Assembly: GCF_002865605.1 (NCBI RefSeq)
Contig: NZ_CP025583.1
Location: 1,034,501 to 1,098,500, forward strand
Direction: 5' to 3'
Source of the DNA: Paracoccus jeotgali
Lineage (GTDB): Bacteria; Pseudomonadota; Alphaproteobacteria; Rhodobacterales; Rhodobacteraceae
Length of the DNA: 64,000 nt
Within the stretch, counting starts at the first letter, position 1, and each line of letters begins with the position of its first letter. Made by a program: the position numbers and the translations under genes. Shown here one piece after another: positions 17,601 to 26,244 of the stretch. Under the pieces are notes generated by a model that was given only the letters and a program-made list of their open reading frames with translations, was not told where the DNA came from and ran no database searches.

Positions 17601-19376
17601 TTAAAAGACTACTCTGCCCTGTTTTTTGGGGAGTGCTGAGAAGTGGTCTAAGATCTCCTCCATGATGTCTAGGATCGGGGAGAAGGCGTCAAAATTGATC
17701 GTTGCTTGGTCTTTAGACACTTTCTCAGCTAGAATTCTCTTTCCATAGTGTTTTTTCTTATCGAAAGTCTTCTCGTCAGGGTTGAAGGTTTTTCCGCCGA
17801 GGACTTGAGATACCACGGCGGGTGGAAGGAAGTCTTCGATCATGCTGTCTTTTCCACCGGCGAGCTTCGGGGTCGGAATCACATAGAGATTCTTGGTGAC
17901 GTGATAGAATTTCTTTTTCCCATCAACATTCTTCTTCGAACCTGATGTTGTCTTAATCGCCCCCCAAAGGCCATCTCGCGACCCCTGATCATTATCAACT
18001 AAGAGGATAACAGGAGAAATGAACCCCCTTTTTCCCAAGTCAGCTGTGCGAACCTTGTACTTGTGAATCAGCTCTTTGAGGTCACCGGTGCCGCCGTTTA
18101 AGTGTTGTACTGAGCTTGGGACTCTTAATTTGCTTCCAATTTTTGGATACTGGAACAACTTAACTGCTAGACCATTCGAAGAACCGCTGTCTTGCAGTTT
18201 AGGGCGCGCGGTCTTGCTGCGCTTGATAGCGCATTGCAAATAAATATTGTCTGTTACGCCCTCGCAGAGAACTACAGGCTGCTGAGACGCCACAAAAGTC
18301 TTGTAATCCAAGAAGCGCCGGTACTCTTTGTAGAAGCCTGGCTCCGCTGGCCCTGTGGCCTTGTTGAGCCTTTTATATTCAAACTCAGCGCCCTTCACCC
18401 AGAAGATGTGACTTAGAAACCCTTGGAGGGCGGCTTCAGTTACTTCAACTTCACTTTCGACACCTCCAATTTTAACCTTCTTGGAACAGGTGTCGTTTTT
18501 TATGAAGTTCTGAACTTGAGCTCGGACCTGTTTATAGAGTTCACGCTTGACATTGACCTTCTTATTTACAACGAGGCCAGTAACATCCTGCCTAGACCTT
18601 CTATACTGCATGCGAGTTTTATCAGGATTTATTTCGAAGCCAGATCGCTTAACTTCAGTGCGGATCCTTTTGGATAGCTTCCAGTCTCCAGCCGAGTTTT
18701 CGTCATCACGGTTCGCCGCTATTCCTTCCGGGAACTCACTCTTGTTAGTCGAGAAAGTTATGTCATCCGCATATCTGGTGTAGGTGCACCTGTTTTTCCC
18801 GGAAATCCTTGAAAGTCTAATGTCAAGATGGTTTGCGACGAGATTGGATATAACGGGGGATGTAGGCGCTCCTTGGGGCAAGGAGCCGTTATGGCACGCC
18901 AGTTGTGCAATTATCGTAGCTACTTTCTCTTCGAGCATGAAGTGCTTGTTCTTCATGAAGAAACCACGAACTCTCCCGAAGTTGATTGAGGGAAAAAAAT
19001 CCTTCAGATCGAAGTTCAGTACCCATTTTCTATCAACATGCTGGGCGCCGTTCGTCGAAATGGACAAATGAGGTTTGAAGCCGTGAGATAAAATGCAGTT
19101 CTCTCCGTTGGCTTGCTCTTTCTCAATCTCGGTCAAGCAATTTTGCAGAACCTTCGCCAGTCGGCTTTGAGCAAGTTTAAGCTCTGGAATTGGGGCTGAT
19201 ATTTTTCGGACGCCCTTGGTCGCCTTCGGAATTTCAAATTCCGTATACTTTGCTTCATCCGGAATCTTATAGAGAATGTATGATAGCTTCTTAGGCTCAT
19301 ATCCGACAAGGTGGGCAAGGTTAGAGAGACTTTTGCACGACTTTAGTCTGGATAAGGAACTCATACGATCCGCCAA
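17601..19376 (-). CDS. Retron-type reverse transcriptase with C-terminal Toprim-like domain
   Basis: A 591-residue protein. Residues about 40-320 form a retron reverse transcriptase: NFDLKDFFPSI (motif A acids), LPQGAPTSPVISNLVANHLD, the catalytic RYADDITFS, and a VTGLVVN segment matching the VTG motif of retron enzymes. TNGAQH before motif A sits where retron enzymes have NAxxH. After about residue 370 a second domain has VVLCEGVTDNIYLQ and later PVILLVDNDQG, the Glu and Asp-x-Asp features of a Toprim fold. Retrons with a Toprim joined to the RT are a known class; the domain probably serves as effector nuclease. Start may be Met1 or Met5. It is low in GC for this genome and lies in the mobile island. 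Confidence 0.88.
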   Translation of the reverse strand: MADRMSSLSRLKSCKSLSNLAHLVGYEPKKLSYILYKIPDEAKYTEFEIPKATKGVRKISAPIPELKLAQSRLAKVLQNCLTEIEKEQANGENCILSHGFKPHLSISTNGAQHVDRKWVLNFDLKDFFPSINFGRVRGFFMKNKHFMLEEKVATIIAQLACHNGSLPQGAPTSPVISNLVANHLDIRLSRISGKNRCTYTRYADDITFSTNKSEFPEGIAANRDDENSAGDWKLSKRIRTEVKRSGFEINPDKTRMQYRRSRQDVTGLVVNKKVNVKRELYKQVRAQVQNFIKNDTCSKKVKIGGVESEVEVTEAALQGFLSHIFWVKGAEFEYKRLNKATGPAEPGFYKEYRRFLDYKTFVASQQPVVLCEGVTDNIYLQCAIKRSKTARPKLQDSGSSNGLAVKLFQYPKIGSKLRVPSSVQHLNGGTGDLKELIHKYKVRTADLGKRGFISPVILLVDNDQGSRDGLWGAIKTTSGSKKNVDGKKKFYHVTKNLYVIPTPKLAGGKDSMIEDFLPPAVVSQVLGGKTFNPDEKTFDKKKHYGKRILAEKVSKDQATINFDAFSPILDIMEEILDHFSALPKKQGRVVF

Positions 19377-19423
19377 GTATCTATTTTGGTGAGCCCATGG
19401 GCACTCCTAGGCAACCGAAGGGT

Positions 19424-19577
19424 CACATAAGATATGCTGAAGGAAACCCGATAGGGCATATCCACCTGACGGTGGTTTCATCCGTCGCGAAGCACAACGG
19501 TAAAATCTGCCCACAGGCTCGGGGTGGAAGCTGCCATTCCTTGCGGGGGCCTGCAAGAGGTAAATTCTTATTTTTGT
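19424..19577 (-). ncRNA. Candidate retron msr-msd RNA
   Basis: The 150 bases just upstream of the reverse transcriptase, read on its strand, fold into consecutive hairpins: CTTGC/GCAAG (19540-19557), an 8-bp stem with two wobble pairs (19482-19500), CCACC/GGTGG (19462-19475), and GATATGC/GCATATC (19431-19462). The ends can pair as an a1/a2 stem: ATAAGA at 19566-19571 with TCTTAT at 19427-19432, extended by CAC/GTG after a bulge. Placement and architecture fit a retron non-coding RNA. The branching guanosine and msr/msd boundary cannot be assigned with confidence. Confidence 0.5.
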
Positions 19578-19774
19578 GATCCTGTTTGATCGCCGCCATT
19601 TCCACGGGGGCGATTGCTTCAAACGTCGTTCGGCTTTCTGTCATCCAAAATGCTCGCACACTGAGCTCCTTGCGCCTTCACGGTTGCAGATAGGCAGTGG
19701 CTGCGCGCCAAATCGCAGCTCTCGGGCTAACGCTGGACAGCTCGGAGGCTGCCGGGTCAGGCTATTCCAAGATT

Positions 19775-20803
19775 CTATTTGACCGCAGCACTCAATCGAT
19801 CCGCGCGCTCAATCCGACGCTGGAGCTTTGCGCCAGTGCTTGTCGAAGATTGACTGGTTGTAGCCTGGGAAGTAGCGGACTGCTTGGCGTTATCATTGGT
19901 CTTGGTTGTTGAGTGGGGATGGAGCTGCCGTTGCGCCGAACGTGGACGTAGCGTCCGCTGGCTTCCGTAAGCCACGATTGAGGCAGCCCAGCCGGACTGA
20001 AGATTGCCCGAGATCATTGGAACGATAAACGGAATTGCCACAACCATTACCAGTGACAGGATGACCACTCCAAGGAAGGGTACCATCTTTCCGGCCTTGT
20101 CTGCATTATCTGCGGCTCCAAGGTCGCTGATCAGGAGTGTCACTAGGCCGAAGACCATTGAGAAGACCCCTGCGATCACCACCGGGTAAAGGGCGAAGCT
20201 CGCTAGGGACGAAATCCAGCGGTGGAAGTAGTCCTTGGTCACTTCAAACATCGAGCAGAGGATCATGACCGGGCCCAGGCCGATGAGCAGCGTGATCATC
20301 ATCTTTGCGAGCACCAAAACCGCGCCGGCCAATCCGCCCACTAGAGCGATCAGTGCCATGAAGAACACGCCCATCAGCGCTTTGCTGACCCGAGACATAT
20401 GGGAGGCGGCTTCGTTTCCATATTCTGCCAGCCGGTCCATCTGAAGATCGAAGCGCGCTGCAAAGTAGGCCGACCCTACAGCATCCTCGCCAGTGGCTGA
20501 GCCCACCAGTTTACCGGCAAGTTCGTCCAATCCGTCAATCAGGTGCCCACTGACGAAGTTGAAGTTCGCCCAGTTCAACGCGAACGCCTTGATTAGGCTG
20601 ATCTTGAAGAGAAGTACCAGCATCTCTCGGCCATCCATGGGCCGGATTTGCCATGCCATGTTAATGAAGAGAGCGATGATCGCAACGGTCGCGGCTCCCA
20701 TGATGATCGTGCCGGAAATTTCAGCCACGGCGGCGAACTGCGACGTTGCGACGCTATCGAGGCCCTTGTCCGCAGCATCTACGATGAAAGTGACGATCCC
20801 CAT
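19775..20803 (-). CDS. VirB6/TrbL-like type IV secretion membrane protein
   Basis: About 342 residues with six or more hydrophobic segments (for example IIMGAATVAIIALFINMAW, FFMALIALVGGLAGAVLVLA, FLGVVILSLVMVVAIPFIV) followed by a Ser/Thr/Gln-rich cytoplasmic tail. Layout and the LIGLGPVMILCSMF segment fit VirB6, the polytopic channel component of conjugation machines. ATG at 20803 overlaps the stop of the preceding gene (TGATG) and has GGAGAGAGG upstream. No other VirB gene is present in the island. It may modify or plug into the machine of a helper plasmid, or act in exclusion. Confidence 0.82.
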   Translation of the reverse strand: MGIVTFIVDAADKGLDSVATSQFAAVAEISGTIIMGAATVAIIALFINMAWQIRPMDGREMLVLLFKISLIKAFALNWANFNFVSGHLIDGLDELAGKLVGSATGEDAVGSAYFAARFDLQMDRLAEYGNEAASHMSRVSKALMGVFFMALIALVGGLAGAVLVLAKMMITLLIGLGPVMILCSMFEVTKDYFHRWISSLASFALYPVVIAGVFSMVFGLVTLLISDLGAADNADKAGKMVPFLGVVILSLVMVVAIPFIVPMISGNLQSGWAASIVAYGSQRTLRPRSAQRQLHPHSTTKTNDNAKQSATSQATTSQSSTSTGAKLQRRIERADRLSAAVK

Positions 20804-21213
20804 CACCCTCTCTCCTGACATTGCTCGCGCAGCGCCGCGCGGAGAGCCGAAATGACAGGGAAGTATTCTGCGGTTGCCCAGGTGACATGAGCGCTGTCCG
20901 TCGCCTGCGGATCAGTAAAACCGAGCGCCTCGAACTCCTCTTCTATGCCGGACCAGTCAGGCCAGAGTGCATCGCAGGCACATGACCCCGCGTCTAGCGC
21001 AGCCTGGTGTCGTCGCAGGCTATAGAGGTCGTTCGCGGCGGTATTACGCCATGCATCACGGAATCCGCTGTAGGTCAGTTCGTCCGGGCGCTGTCGAACC
21101 GCGCAGCCGTAGCGATCTACTTGTGTCGGGCTGACAGAAACTGAAGGCGTGGCCGTGTCTGCGCAGAGGGGACCAGCTAAGGCGATCAGAATAAGCGTGG
21201 TAAGCAATTTCAT
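20803..21213 (-). CDS. Small exported protein upstream of virB6
   Basis: A 136-residue protein with a clear N-terminal signal peptide (MKLLTTLILIALAGPLCA) and a mature part with at least four cysteines, probably disulfide-bonded in the periplasm. There is no good lipobox. Family unrecognised. It is coupled to virB6 by a one-base overlap. In IncW/IncN-type conjugation clusters a small exported entry-exclusion or VirB7-type protein often precedes virB6, so a similar role is a reasonable guess only. Confidence 0.65.
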   Translation of the reverse strand: MKLLTTLILIALAGPLCADTATPSVSVSPTQVDRYGCAVRQRPDELTYSGFRDAWRNTAANDLYSLRRHQAALDAGSCACDALWPDWSGIEEEFEALGFTDPQATDSAHVTWATAEYFPVISALRAALREQCQERG

Positions 21214-21228
21214 TTCAGTATCCTCCGG

Positions 21229-21543
21229 TCAGTCGGCGCTTCGAGGTGATTGGTCGATGTGCGTGAAGTCGCGGCTCGGCGCCGCGCTCAGCCAACCTTG
21301 GATCGCGGCGAGATTGCCGTGTTCGCTGAGCACGATTTCCAGCCCTTGGCGAAAGCCCTTCGGGCATTGGTTTGCGTAGCGGCGGGCCTGCGCGCCTAGC
21401 TCAAACGCGTAGCTGTCGTCCCAGATCGCCCCGCTGCGGATTAGCACCCCGATACGTTCCAAGGCGTCGAACGCGCGATCACTGCCTGGACGCCATGCCA
21501 ACCATGGGTTCACCGGGAAGCGCGGTTTAGTGTCGGAGCGCAT
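21229..21543 (-). CDS. Hypothetical protein between mob and virB6 genes
   Basis: A 104-residue basic soluble protein of unrecognised family (MRSDTKPRFPVNPWLAWRPG at the start). It overlaps the end of the relaxase gene by about 17 bases and is followed by the exported protein 15 bases later, so it belongs to the mobilisation operon. No motif supports a specific function. Confidence 0.6.
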   Translation of the reverse strand: MRSDTKPRFPVNPWLAWRPGSDRAFDALERIGVLIRSGAIWDDSYAFELGAQARRYANQCPKGFRQGLEIVLSEHGNLAAIQGWLSAAPSRDFTHIDQSPRSAD

Positions 21544-23047
21544 GGGTATCCTCCCTGTCTTCGCTCAGCGCGTCTCGAGGTGCTTCTTCGCCCTCTGCGC
21601 CTGTTCCATGCTGTCGTTGAGTTGCGCGGAATCCGGCATCCAGGCGCTCAACGCTGCGGCCAAGGAGAGCTGTGATCTGAGCAACGCGATCACGGAGCTG
21701 CGTAACCCAGCCAGTTCCGTGCGCGTCTCCTCGCCGGAGCTGGTCAATTCCCGCGCGGATTCCTTCGAGGCTTCCGTCAACCGCTCGACGCAGCTTAGTA
21801 ATTCGCGCTCTAACGCTGTCAGACCATGCATCGCTCACTCCTTTGGCAGAACGAGACAGTCCACCGGCTCCCCCGCCAATTGGCAGCGGTCCAGTGTCGC
21901 CCGGCCATCGCGTGGGATCAGGTATGTCGCCTCGGGACGGTCGATCACTCGCAGCCCCATCGTGTTCAGGTTCGGCATCAGCCAGGTCATGACCGACCAT
22001 GTCGAAATCCCAGTGCTGATCATCAGGCAGCAAGCTACCAGTGTCGGCCACATCAGGGCTTTCCACTCTGGCCGTGCTGCGTTCGCGCTCTGTCTCATGA
22101 GGTGTTTCCTCACGCGCAGCAGGTAGCCTTCCGTATCGGTCTTGATTGTAGCCAGCGCGTTTTCGGCAATGCCCTTCAAATCGGTCCTGAAGCTCTGCAA
22201 CTGTGTGTCGATCGAGGCGGCGTTCTCTGCCCTGATCCGCTCCATGTCCGCGTTCAGTTTCTCGCTCAGCCGTTGTTTCGGCTCTCCAGTTTTCATGAAA
22301 ACACGTCCCTTTTAGTCTGAATTTTTCTTTTGAGATTGGATCGACGACCGAGACAGAGTCGCCTCGCTGCCGATTGATCTCGTACCCCGCGTCCTGAAAC
22401 GCGCTGATCAAGGTCGCACGATCCGTGATGAGCCCGACCGAGATATGATCACGTAACCAATCATGGATTTCTGCCCGGGCTTGCTTCCGCTCCGCTGACT
22501 CCCTGACTTCTTTGAAGTCGAGCCTGCGTGCTGCATCCAGAGGATCGGCCCATCCATGGGTTCCGTTCATCAAGTCGCGCAGGCTGTCGAAGGCGCGTTC
22601 GTAGCCGGGCGGAGCGATGTTGAGGCTGCGTCCGCTATAAAGCTCCATCCGGGGTGTGCAGAAGTGCAGCTCTACGCGGTCCTCATGGGTGTGGCGCACC
22701 CACAGGCAGGCGTAGCGGTCAGCATCGAGCCCGGCGAAGGCGATCTCTTCGAAGCGGTCGATGACCTCCTGCTGCTGGTCTTTGGAGGGGGCATCCTGGT
22801 AGGCGAAGCTGACGACACCGGCGCGATAGGTCCACTTATGCGGGCAGGCATCGATCAGGTCGATCATGCCCTGAGGATCGCCGCGCATAACCTCCGGCAG
22901 CGGTTCGCGGATCACGGTCATGGGCTGGCCAGCTGCATCTCGGATCAGGTCGCGATTATCGTAATAGGCGAGCACGGTGCGGGCGGTCAGGTATTCGACC
23001 GGCCCCGCACCGCCGCCTTTGCCGTTGGGGAAGAATTTGATCAGCAT
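21527..23047 (-). CDS. MbeA/MobA-type relaxase
   Basis: A 506-residue relaxase starting MLIKFFPNGKGGG. The N-terminal 250 residues form the nuclease domain: WVRHTHEDRVELHFC supplies histidines of the type used in the metal-binding HHH/HEN motif, and YLTARTVLAYYDNRD precedes it. The rest is charged and probably elongated. It would nick oriT and pilot the strand into a helper secretion channel. The start overlaps the mbeC-like stop by seven bases. Two other genes are nested in another frame inside its 3' half. The gene organisation is that of ColE1 mbeA. Confidence 0.82.
   Translation of the reverse strand: MLIKFFPNGKGGGAGPVEYLTARTVLAYYDNRDLIRDAAGQPMTVIREPLPEVMRGDPQGMIDLIDACPHKWTYRAGVVSFAYQDAPSKDQQQEVIDRFEEIAFAGLDADRYACLWVRHTHEDRVELHFCTPRMELYSGRSLNIAPPGYERAFDSLRDLMNGTHGWADPLDAARRLDFKEVRESAERKQARAEIHDWLRDHISVGLITDRATLISAFQDAGYEINRQRGDSVSVVDPISKEKFRLKGTCFHENWRAETTAERETERGHGADQGRERRLDRHTVAELQDRFEGHCRKRAGYNQDRYGRLPAAREETPHETERERSTARVESPDVADTGSLLPDDQHWDFDMVGHDLADAEPEHDGAASDRPSRGDIPDPTRWPGDTGPLPIGGGAGGLSRSAKGVSDAWSDSVRARITKLRRAVDGSLEGIRAGIDQLRRGDAHGTGWVTQLRDRVAQITALLGRSVERLDAGFRATQRQHGTGAEGEEAPRDALSEDREDTHALRH
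21565..21831 (-). CDS. MbeD/MobD-like protein nested in relaxase gene
   Basis: An 88-residue, Glu/Leu-rich helical protein (MHGLTALERELLSCVERL) read in a different frame entirely inside the relaxase gene. The N-terminal pattern T-LE-ELL--VE-L and the coiled-coil content match the MbeD/MobD family of ColE1-type plasmids. A ribosome site AAAGGAG overlaps the end of the preceding nested gene, only three bases away. This arrangement copies that of ColE1, where mbeB and mbeD lie inside mbeA. Confidence 0.7.
   Translation of the reverse strand: MHGLTALERELLSCVERLTEASKESARELTSSGEETRTELAGLRSSVIALLRSQLSLAAALSAWMPDSAQLNDSMEQAQRAKKHLETR
21835..22296 (-). CDS. MbeB-like mobilisation protein nested in relaxase gene
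   Basis: A 153-residue protein read in the same alternative frame as the MbeD-like gene, inside the relaxase gene. A charged coiled-coil N-terminal half (QRLSEKLNADMERIRAENA) is followed by one hydrophobic segment (PTLVACCLMISTGISTW) and a short tail, as expected for a membrane-associated MbeB/MobB that stabilises the relaxosome at the conjugation pore. That such a structured protein persists in a second frame argues for real dual coding. Confidence 0.7.
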   Translation of the reverse strand: MKTGEPKQRLSEKLNADMERIRAENAASIDTQLQSFRTDLKGIAENALATIKTDTEGYLLRVRKHLMRQSANAARPEWKALMWPTLVACCLMISTGISTWSVMTWLMPNLNTMGLRVIDRPEATYLIPRDGRATLDRCQLAGEPVDCLVLPKE

Positions 23048-23481
23048 CCGGGCGGCCTCCGATGCTGTGCTAGGATTTCCTCCAACCGCCGCTCGATGCC
23101 CACCAGCGCCGCCGCCACGCGCAGCGCTTCGACCTCGCTGAACCGGCCCGCGCGGGTCGCCGTGTTCAACCAACGCGCGATCTGGTTGAGATTGCCGCCG
23201 TAGCGCGCCACGGCCAGAACGAGAGAAGGGTCAACGCGGGGCGCGGGTTTGCGCCGCCGAGACTGCGTGGCCCACAGGGCCTCCCGCAGAAGCTCGGCGG
23301 CTGGCAGACCCGCCGCTTCGGCTTTAGCCCGAAGCGCGGCCTTCTCTTGCGTCGAGCATCGGAAAACGAAGGTTTCCGTGCGCGGCTCCTTTGCGCGGCC
23401 TTGGACCGCGCCGGTGGGGTTCGAAGGGGAGGCTTGCCCCCCCTCGCAAGGCCCCGTGTCAGAAGCGTCAGCGTATGACAT
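23041..23481 (-). CDS. MobC/MbeC-like relaxosome accessory protein
   Basis: About 146 residues starting at MSYADASD (an upstream Met at 23514 is possible). The segment GGNLNQIARWLN is the diagnostic motif of the MobC/MbeC family, preceded by a ribbon-helix-helix-like KAEAAGLPAAELLREAL. These proteins bind and open oriT DNA so that the relaxase can nick. It overlaps the relaxase start by seven bases. The oriT is expected just upstream or within the 23.5-23.9 kb region but I could not fix it. Confidence 0.82.
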   Translation of the reverse strand: MSYADASDTGPCEGGQASPSNPTGAVQGRAKEPRTETFVFRCSTQEKAALRAKAEAAGLPAAELLREALWATQSRRRKPAPRVDPSLVLAVARYGGNLNQIARWLNTATRAGRFSEVEALRVAAALVGIERRLEEILAQHRRPPGC

Positions 23482-23942
23482 GGGTCGCCTTGCTCCTTTC
23501 TCCGCTCCAGCCATCTCAGCCCATCCCTTCCGCTCTGGGCAGCGCAGCCAACTCTTCTAGATGCAGGATTTGGAGGCGAAGCTCTGCGCTCCCCAGATGA
23601 GACGGCCAAGTGGCAGGGAGCCAATAGCCCCGCTTTCCTTCGTGCTTGACCTCGTTGAGAAGGCGCCGGAGTTCGAGGCGACCTGACCGAATAAGCCGAT
23701 CATCCCACTCGCGTTCGAACACGCTGCCCCCACCAGGAACGAAGACCAGAGCCCCACGGCTTGGCGCTAGCTGCTCCAGCTGCGTACTCTTCGTTGTATT
23801 TTTACTTATACTCTTAGAGTGACATTCCTGTCGCCTTTTCTGAGACAGCGATGTCACCTCATTGCGGCGGTCCTGCCAGGGTTTCACTATGGAAAGGGTG
23901 ACGTAACCGTCATCCTTTCTTGGTAAGCGTCCGGCCTGACCG

Positions 23943-25441
23943 CTACCCGCGCCATTTCCAAGGCAGCAGGTCATCGACCTTTGTGATCTTGTAATCAGGG
24001 ATACGGGCCAGGGTGTCGGCGAGCCAGGCATGGGGATCGATGGCGTTGAGCTTGGCTGTTTCGATCAGGGTGTAGGCGATGGCGGCGGCCTTTCCACCTG
24101 CCTCGGAACCGACGAATAGGTAGTTTTTCCGCCCGAGGGCGATGGCGCGCATGCCGCGTTCGGCGGCGTTGTTGTCGAGCTCGAGGATGCCGTTGTCGAG
24201 GTAGGGGCGCAGGCGTTCCATCCTGGTGAGGGCGTATCGGATGGCGGCCGCTAGCGGGGATTTCCCCGAGATCGTGGTGAGTTGCATGGCCAGCCAGACT
24301 TCCAGGTCATCGAAGACCGGGGCGGCATGTGCCTTACGGAGTTCGGCGCGGCGGTCCGGTGGCGAACCTCGGGCTTCCTTCTCGACGGCATAGAGCCGGG
24401 CGATGCGGCCGATGGCCTCCTCAGCGATCGGCGAACCTTGCGATCGGTGGATGTCCACGAACTTGCGCCTGACATGGGCCATGCAGGCGACCTCGCGGAT
24501 GGCGCCGGAACGGTAGAGATCCTCGAACCCGGCATAGCCGTCGGCATGCATCCAGCCGCGGAAACGGGCCAGATGATCCTTGGGGTGCTGACCCTTGCGG
24601 TCGCCCGAGAAGCGATACCATGCGGCAGGCGGAGCATCGCCATCCCATGGGCGCTCATCGCGGGCATAGGTCCAGAGCCGGGCCGTCTGGGTCTTGCCGG
24701 TGCCGGGCGCCAGCATCCGCACCGGCGTATCGTCGGCGAAGATCGCCTCGGCCGACAGGACATGGCGCCCGATGGCCTCGGCCAGTGGCTCCAGAAGGGT
24801 GGTGGTCTTGCCGACCCAGTCGGCCAGGGTCGATCGGTCGAGATCGAGCCCTTCGCGGCCGAAGATCTGGCTCTGGCGATAGAGGGGAGATGGTCGGCAT
24901 ACTTGCTGACCAGCACATGGGCCAGCAGACCCGGCCCGGGGCGACCGCGCTCGATCGGGCGCGACGGCAGCGGGGCCTGGACGAAGCGTTCGCAGCAAGC
25001 GCAGGTCAGCCGGGGGCGGACAATCCGGTTCACGATGAAGCGCCCAGGAACATACTCCAGCTCTTCCGTGACGTCCTCGCCGATCCGGCGCAGGCGACCG
25101 CCGCAATCGGCACAGGCATCGGCGCCGGGCATCAGTTCCACCTCCATCCGGGGGATATGATCCGGGATCGGACGGCGCTTGGGTTTGCCCTTCTCCTCGA
25201 TGTCCGGCAGACGCATCCGCGCCGTCATCGCGGCGGCCGCGATCTCGCTGGCCTCAAGAGCCAACTGAAGCTGTTCTGCCGTCTCCGAGGACGCGCCGAA
25301 CCGGTGTGCCCGGTGCCCGGCCAGTTGGTGCCGCAGCTTCTCGATCAGGATCGCCTGCGCCTTCACCTCGGCCAGAAGCCGCGCGGTGAAGCTGCGCAAC
25401 TCCTCGGGATCTTCCGGCAGGGTCAGGGTCTGATCGAGCAT
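23943..25441 (-). pseudogene. tnpC: IS66 transposase TnpC, frameshifted
   Basis: DDE transposase of IS66 (about 500 residues when repaired). The N-terminal part to KYADHLP carries the coiled coil and the CADCGGRL and CACCERF zinc-finger cysteines; the second part begins LYRQSQIFGREGLDLDRSTL in another frame and runs through FADDTPVRMLAPG, WMHADGYAGFEDLY and LELDNNAAERGMR, the catalytic acids. One base is missing in the G run at 24884-24887. If real, the transposase is inactive. Confidence 0.85.
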
Positions 25442-25501
25442 GCAAGGAGTTTATCCCACGGGATTCCTTATGGGAATCATTCTCTTGTGGCCCCCCCCTG
25501 A

Positions 25502-25849
25502 TTATCCCGCTGCCAAGGGCCGCCACGTTCGCTCCGGGGCACGCCAGTCGATCCCTTCCAGGAGCATCGACAACTGCGCCGGTGTCAGCGCCACCTTCCC
25601 CTCCTTGGCCGAGGGCCAGACGAACCGGCCCCGCTCCAGCCGCTTCATGAACATGCAGGCCCCCTGGCCATCCCACCAGATGACCTTCACCAGATCACCG
25701 CGACGGCCGCGGAAGACGAAGAGATGCCCGCCGAAAGGATCCTGCTTCAGCACCGCCTCGGCCTGCGCCGCCAAGGAAGCAAAGCCCTTGCGCATGTCGG
25801 TGACCCCGGCAGCCAGCCAGACCCGCGTGTTGGCCGGAACCGGGATCAC
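25502..25849 (-). CDS. tnpB: IS66 accessory protein TnpB
   Basis: A 115-residue IS66 Orf2-family protein with the family segments [39 protein letters not shown] and [27 protein letters not shown]. Needed with TnpA and TnpC for IS66 transposition, exact function unknown. It overlaps tnpA by four bases. Confidence 0.92.
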   Translation of the reverse strand: MIPVPANTRVWLAAGVTDMRKGFASLAAQAEAVLKQDPFGGHLFVFRGRRGDLVKVIWWDGQGACMFMKRLERGRFVWPSAKEGKVALTPAQLSMLLEGIDWRAPERTWRPLAAG

Positions 25850-26241
25850 GCCGAAAGTCCCCGGATCAGCCGCGCCAGCGCCTCAGGATCATAGCTGCCG
25901 CTGATCCGCATCCGGTGACCGCCCGCCAGCTCGATCTCGATGTGGTTCTCGGCGGCAGGTGCCGCCGGAGTAGACCTGGTCTCCGCGACGATCTCTACGG
26001 GCAGAAACCGCGCCTCCTCTGCTGGGGGCGCAACCGAGGTGGGGTCCGGCGCATAACGGGGATCGCGCAGCCACTTGAAGATCAGGTTCGCGTTCACCGC
26101 GTAGCGCCGCGCCACCTGAGCCACGGAAACGCCCGGCGCCGCCGTCTGGAAACAGATCGAACGCTTCTCCTCATCCGTCCAAAGTCGCTTCGTCCGACGC
26201 GCCACGCCATCACCATAGTGTCCACTATCAATGGTGGACAC
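25846..26241 (-). CDS. tnpA: IS66 accessory protein TnpA
   Basis: A 131-residue HTH protein of the IS66 TnpA family: [29 protein letters not shown] is the helix-turn-helix, followed by [16 protein letters not shown]. The GTG at 26241 is the furthest start; a GTG further in (before ARRTKRLW) is also possible. The start lies in a perfect inverted repeat (26215-26244). The IS3 element sits only 20 bases upstream and may have removed or replaced its promoter. Confidence 0.88.
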   Translation of the reverse strand: MSTIDSGHYGDGVARRTKRLWTDEEKRSICFQTAAPGVSVAQVARRYAVNANLIFKWLRDPRYAPDPTSVAPPAEEARFLPVEIVAETRSTPAAPAAENHIEIELAGGHRMRISGSYDPEALARLIRGLSA

Positions 26242-26244
26242 TAT
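26215..26244. repeat. 11-bp perfect inverted repeat at IS66 tnpA start
   Basis: ATAGTGTCCAC, eight-base spacer, GTGGACACTAT. It covers the likely tnpA start, so it could be an operator or a hairpin limiting tnpA translation. Confidence 0.6.
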
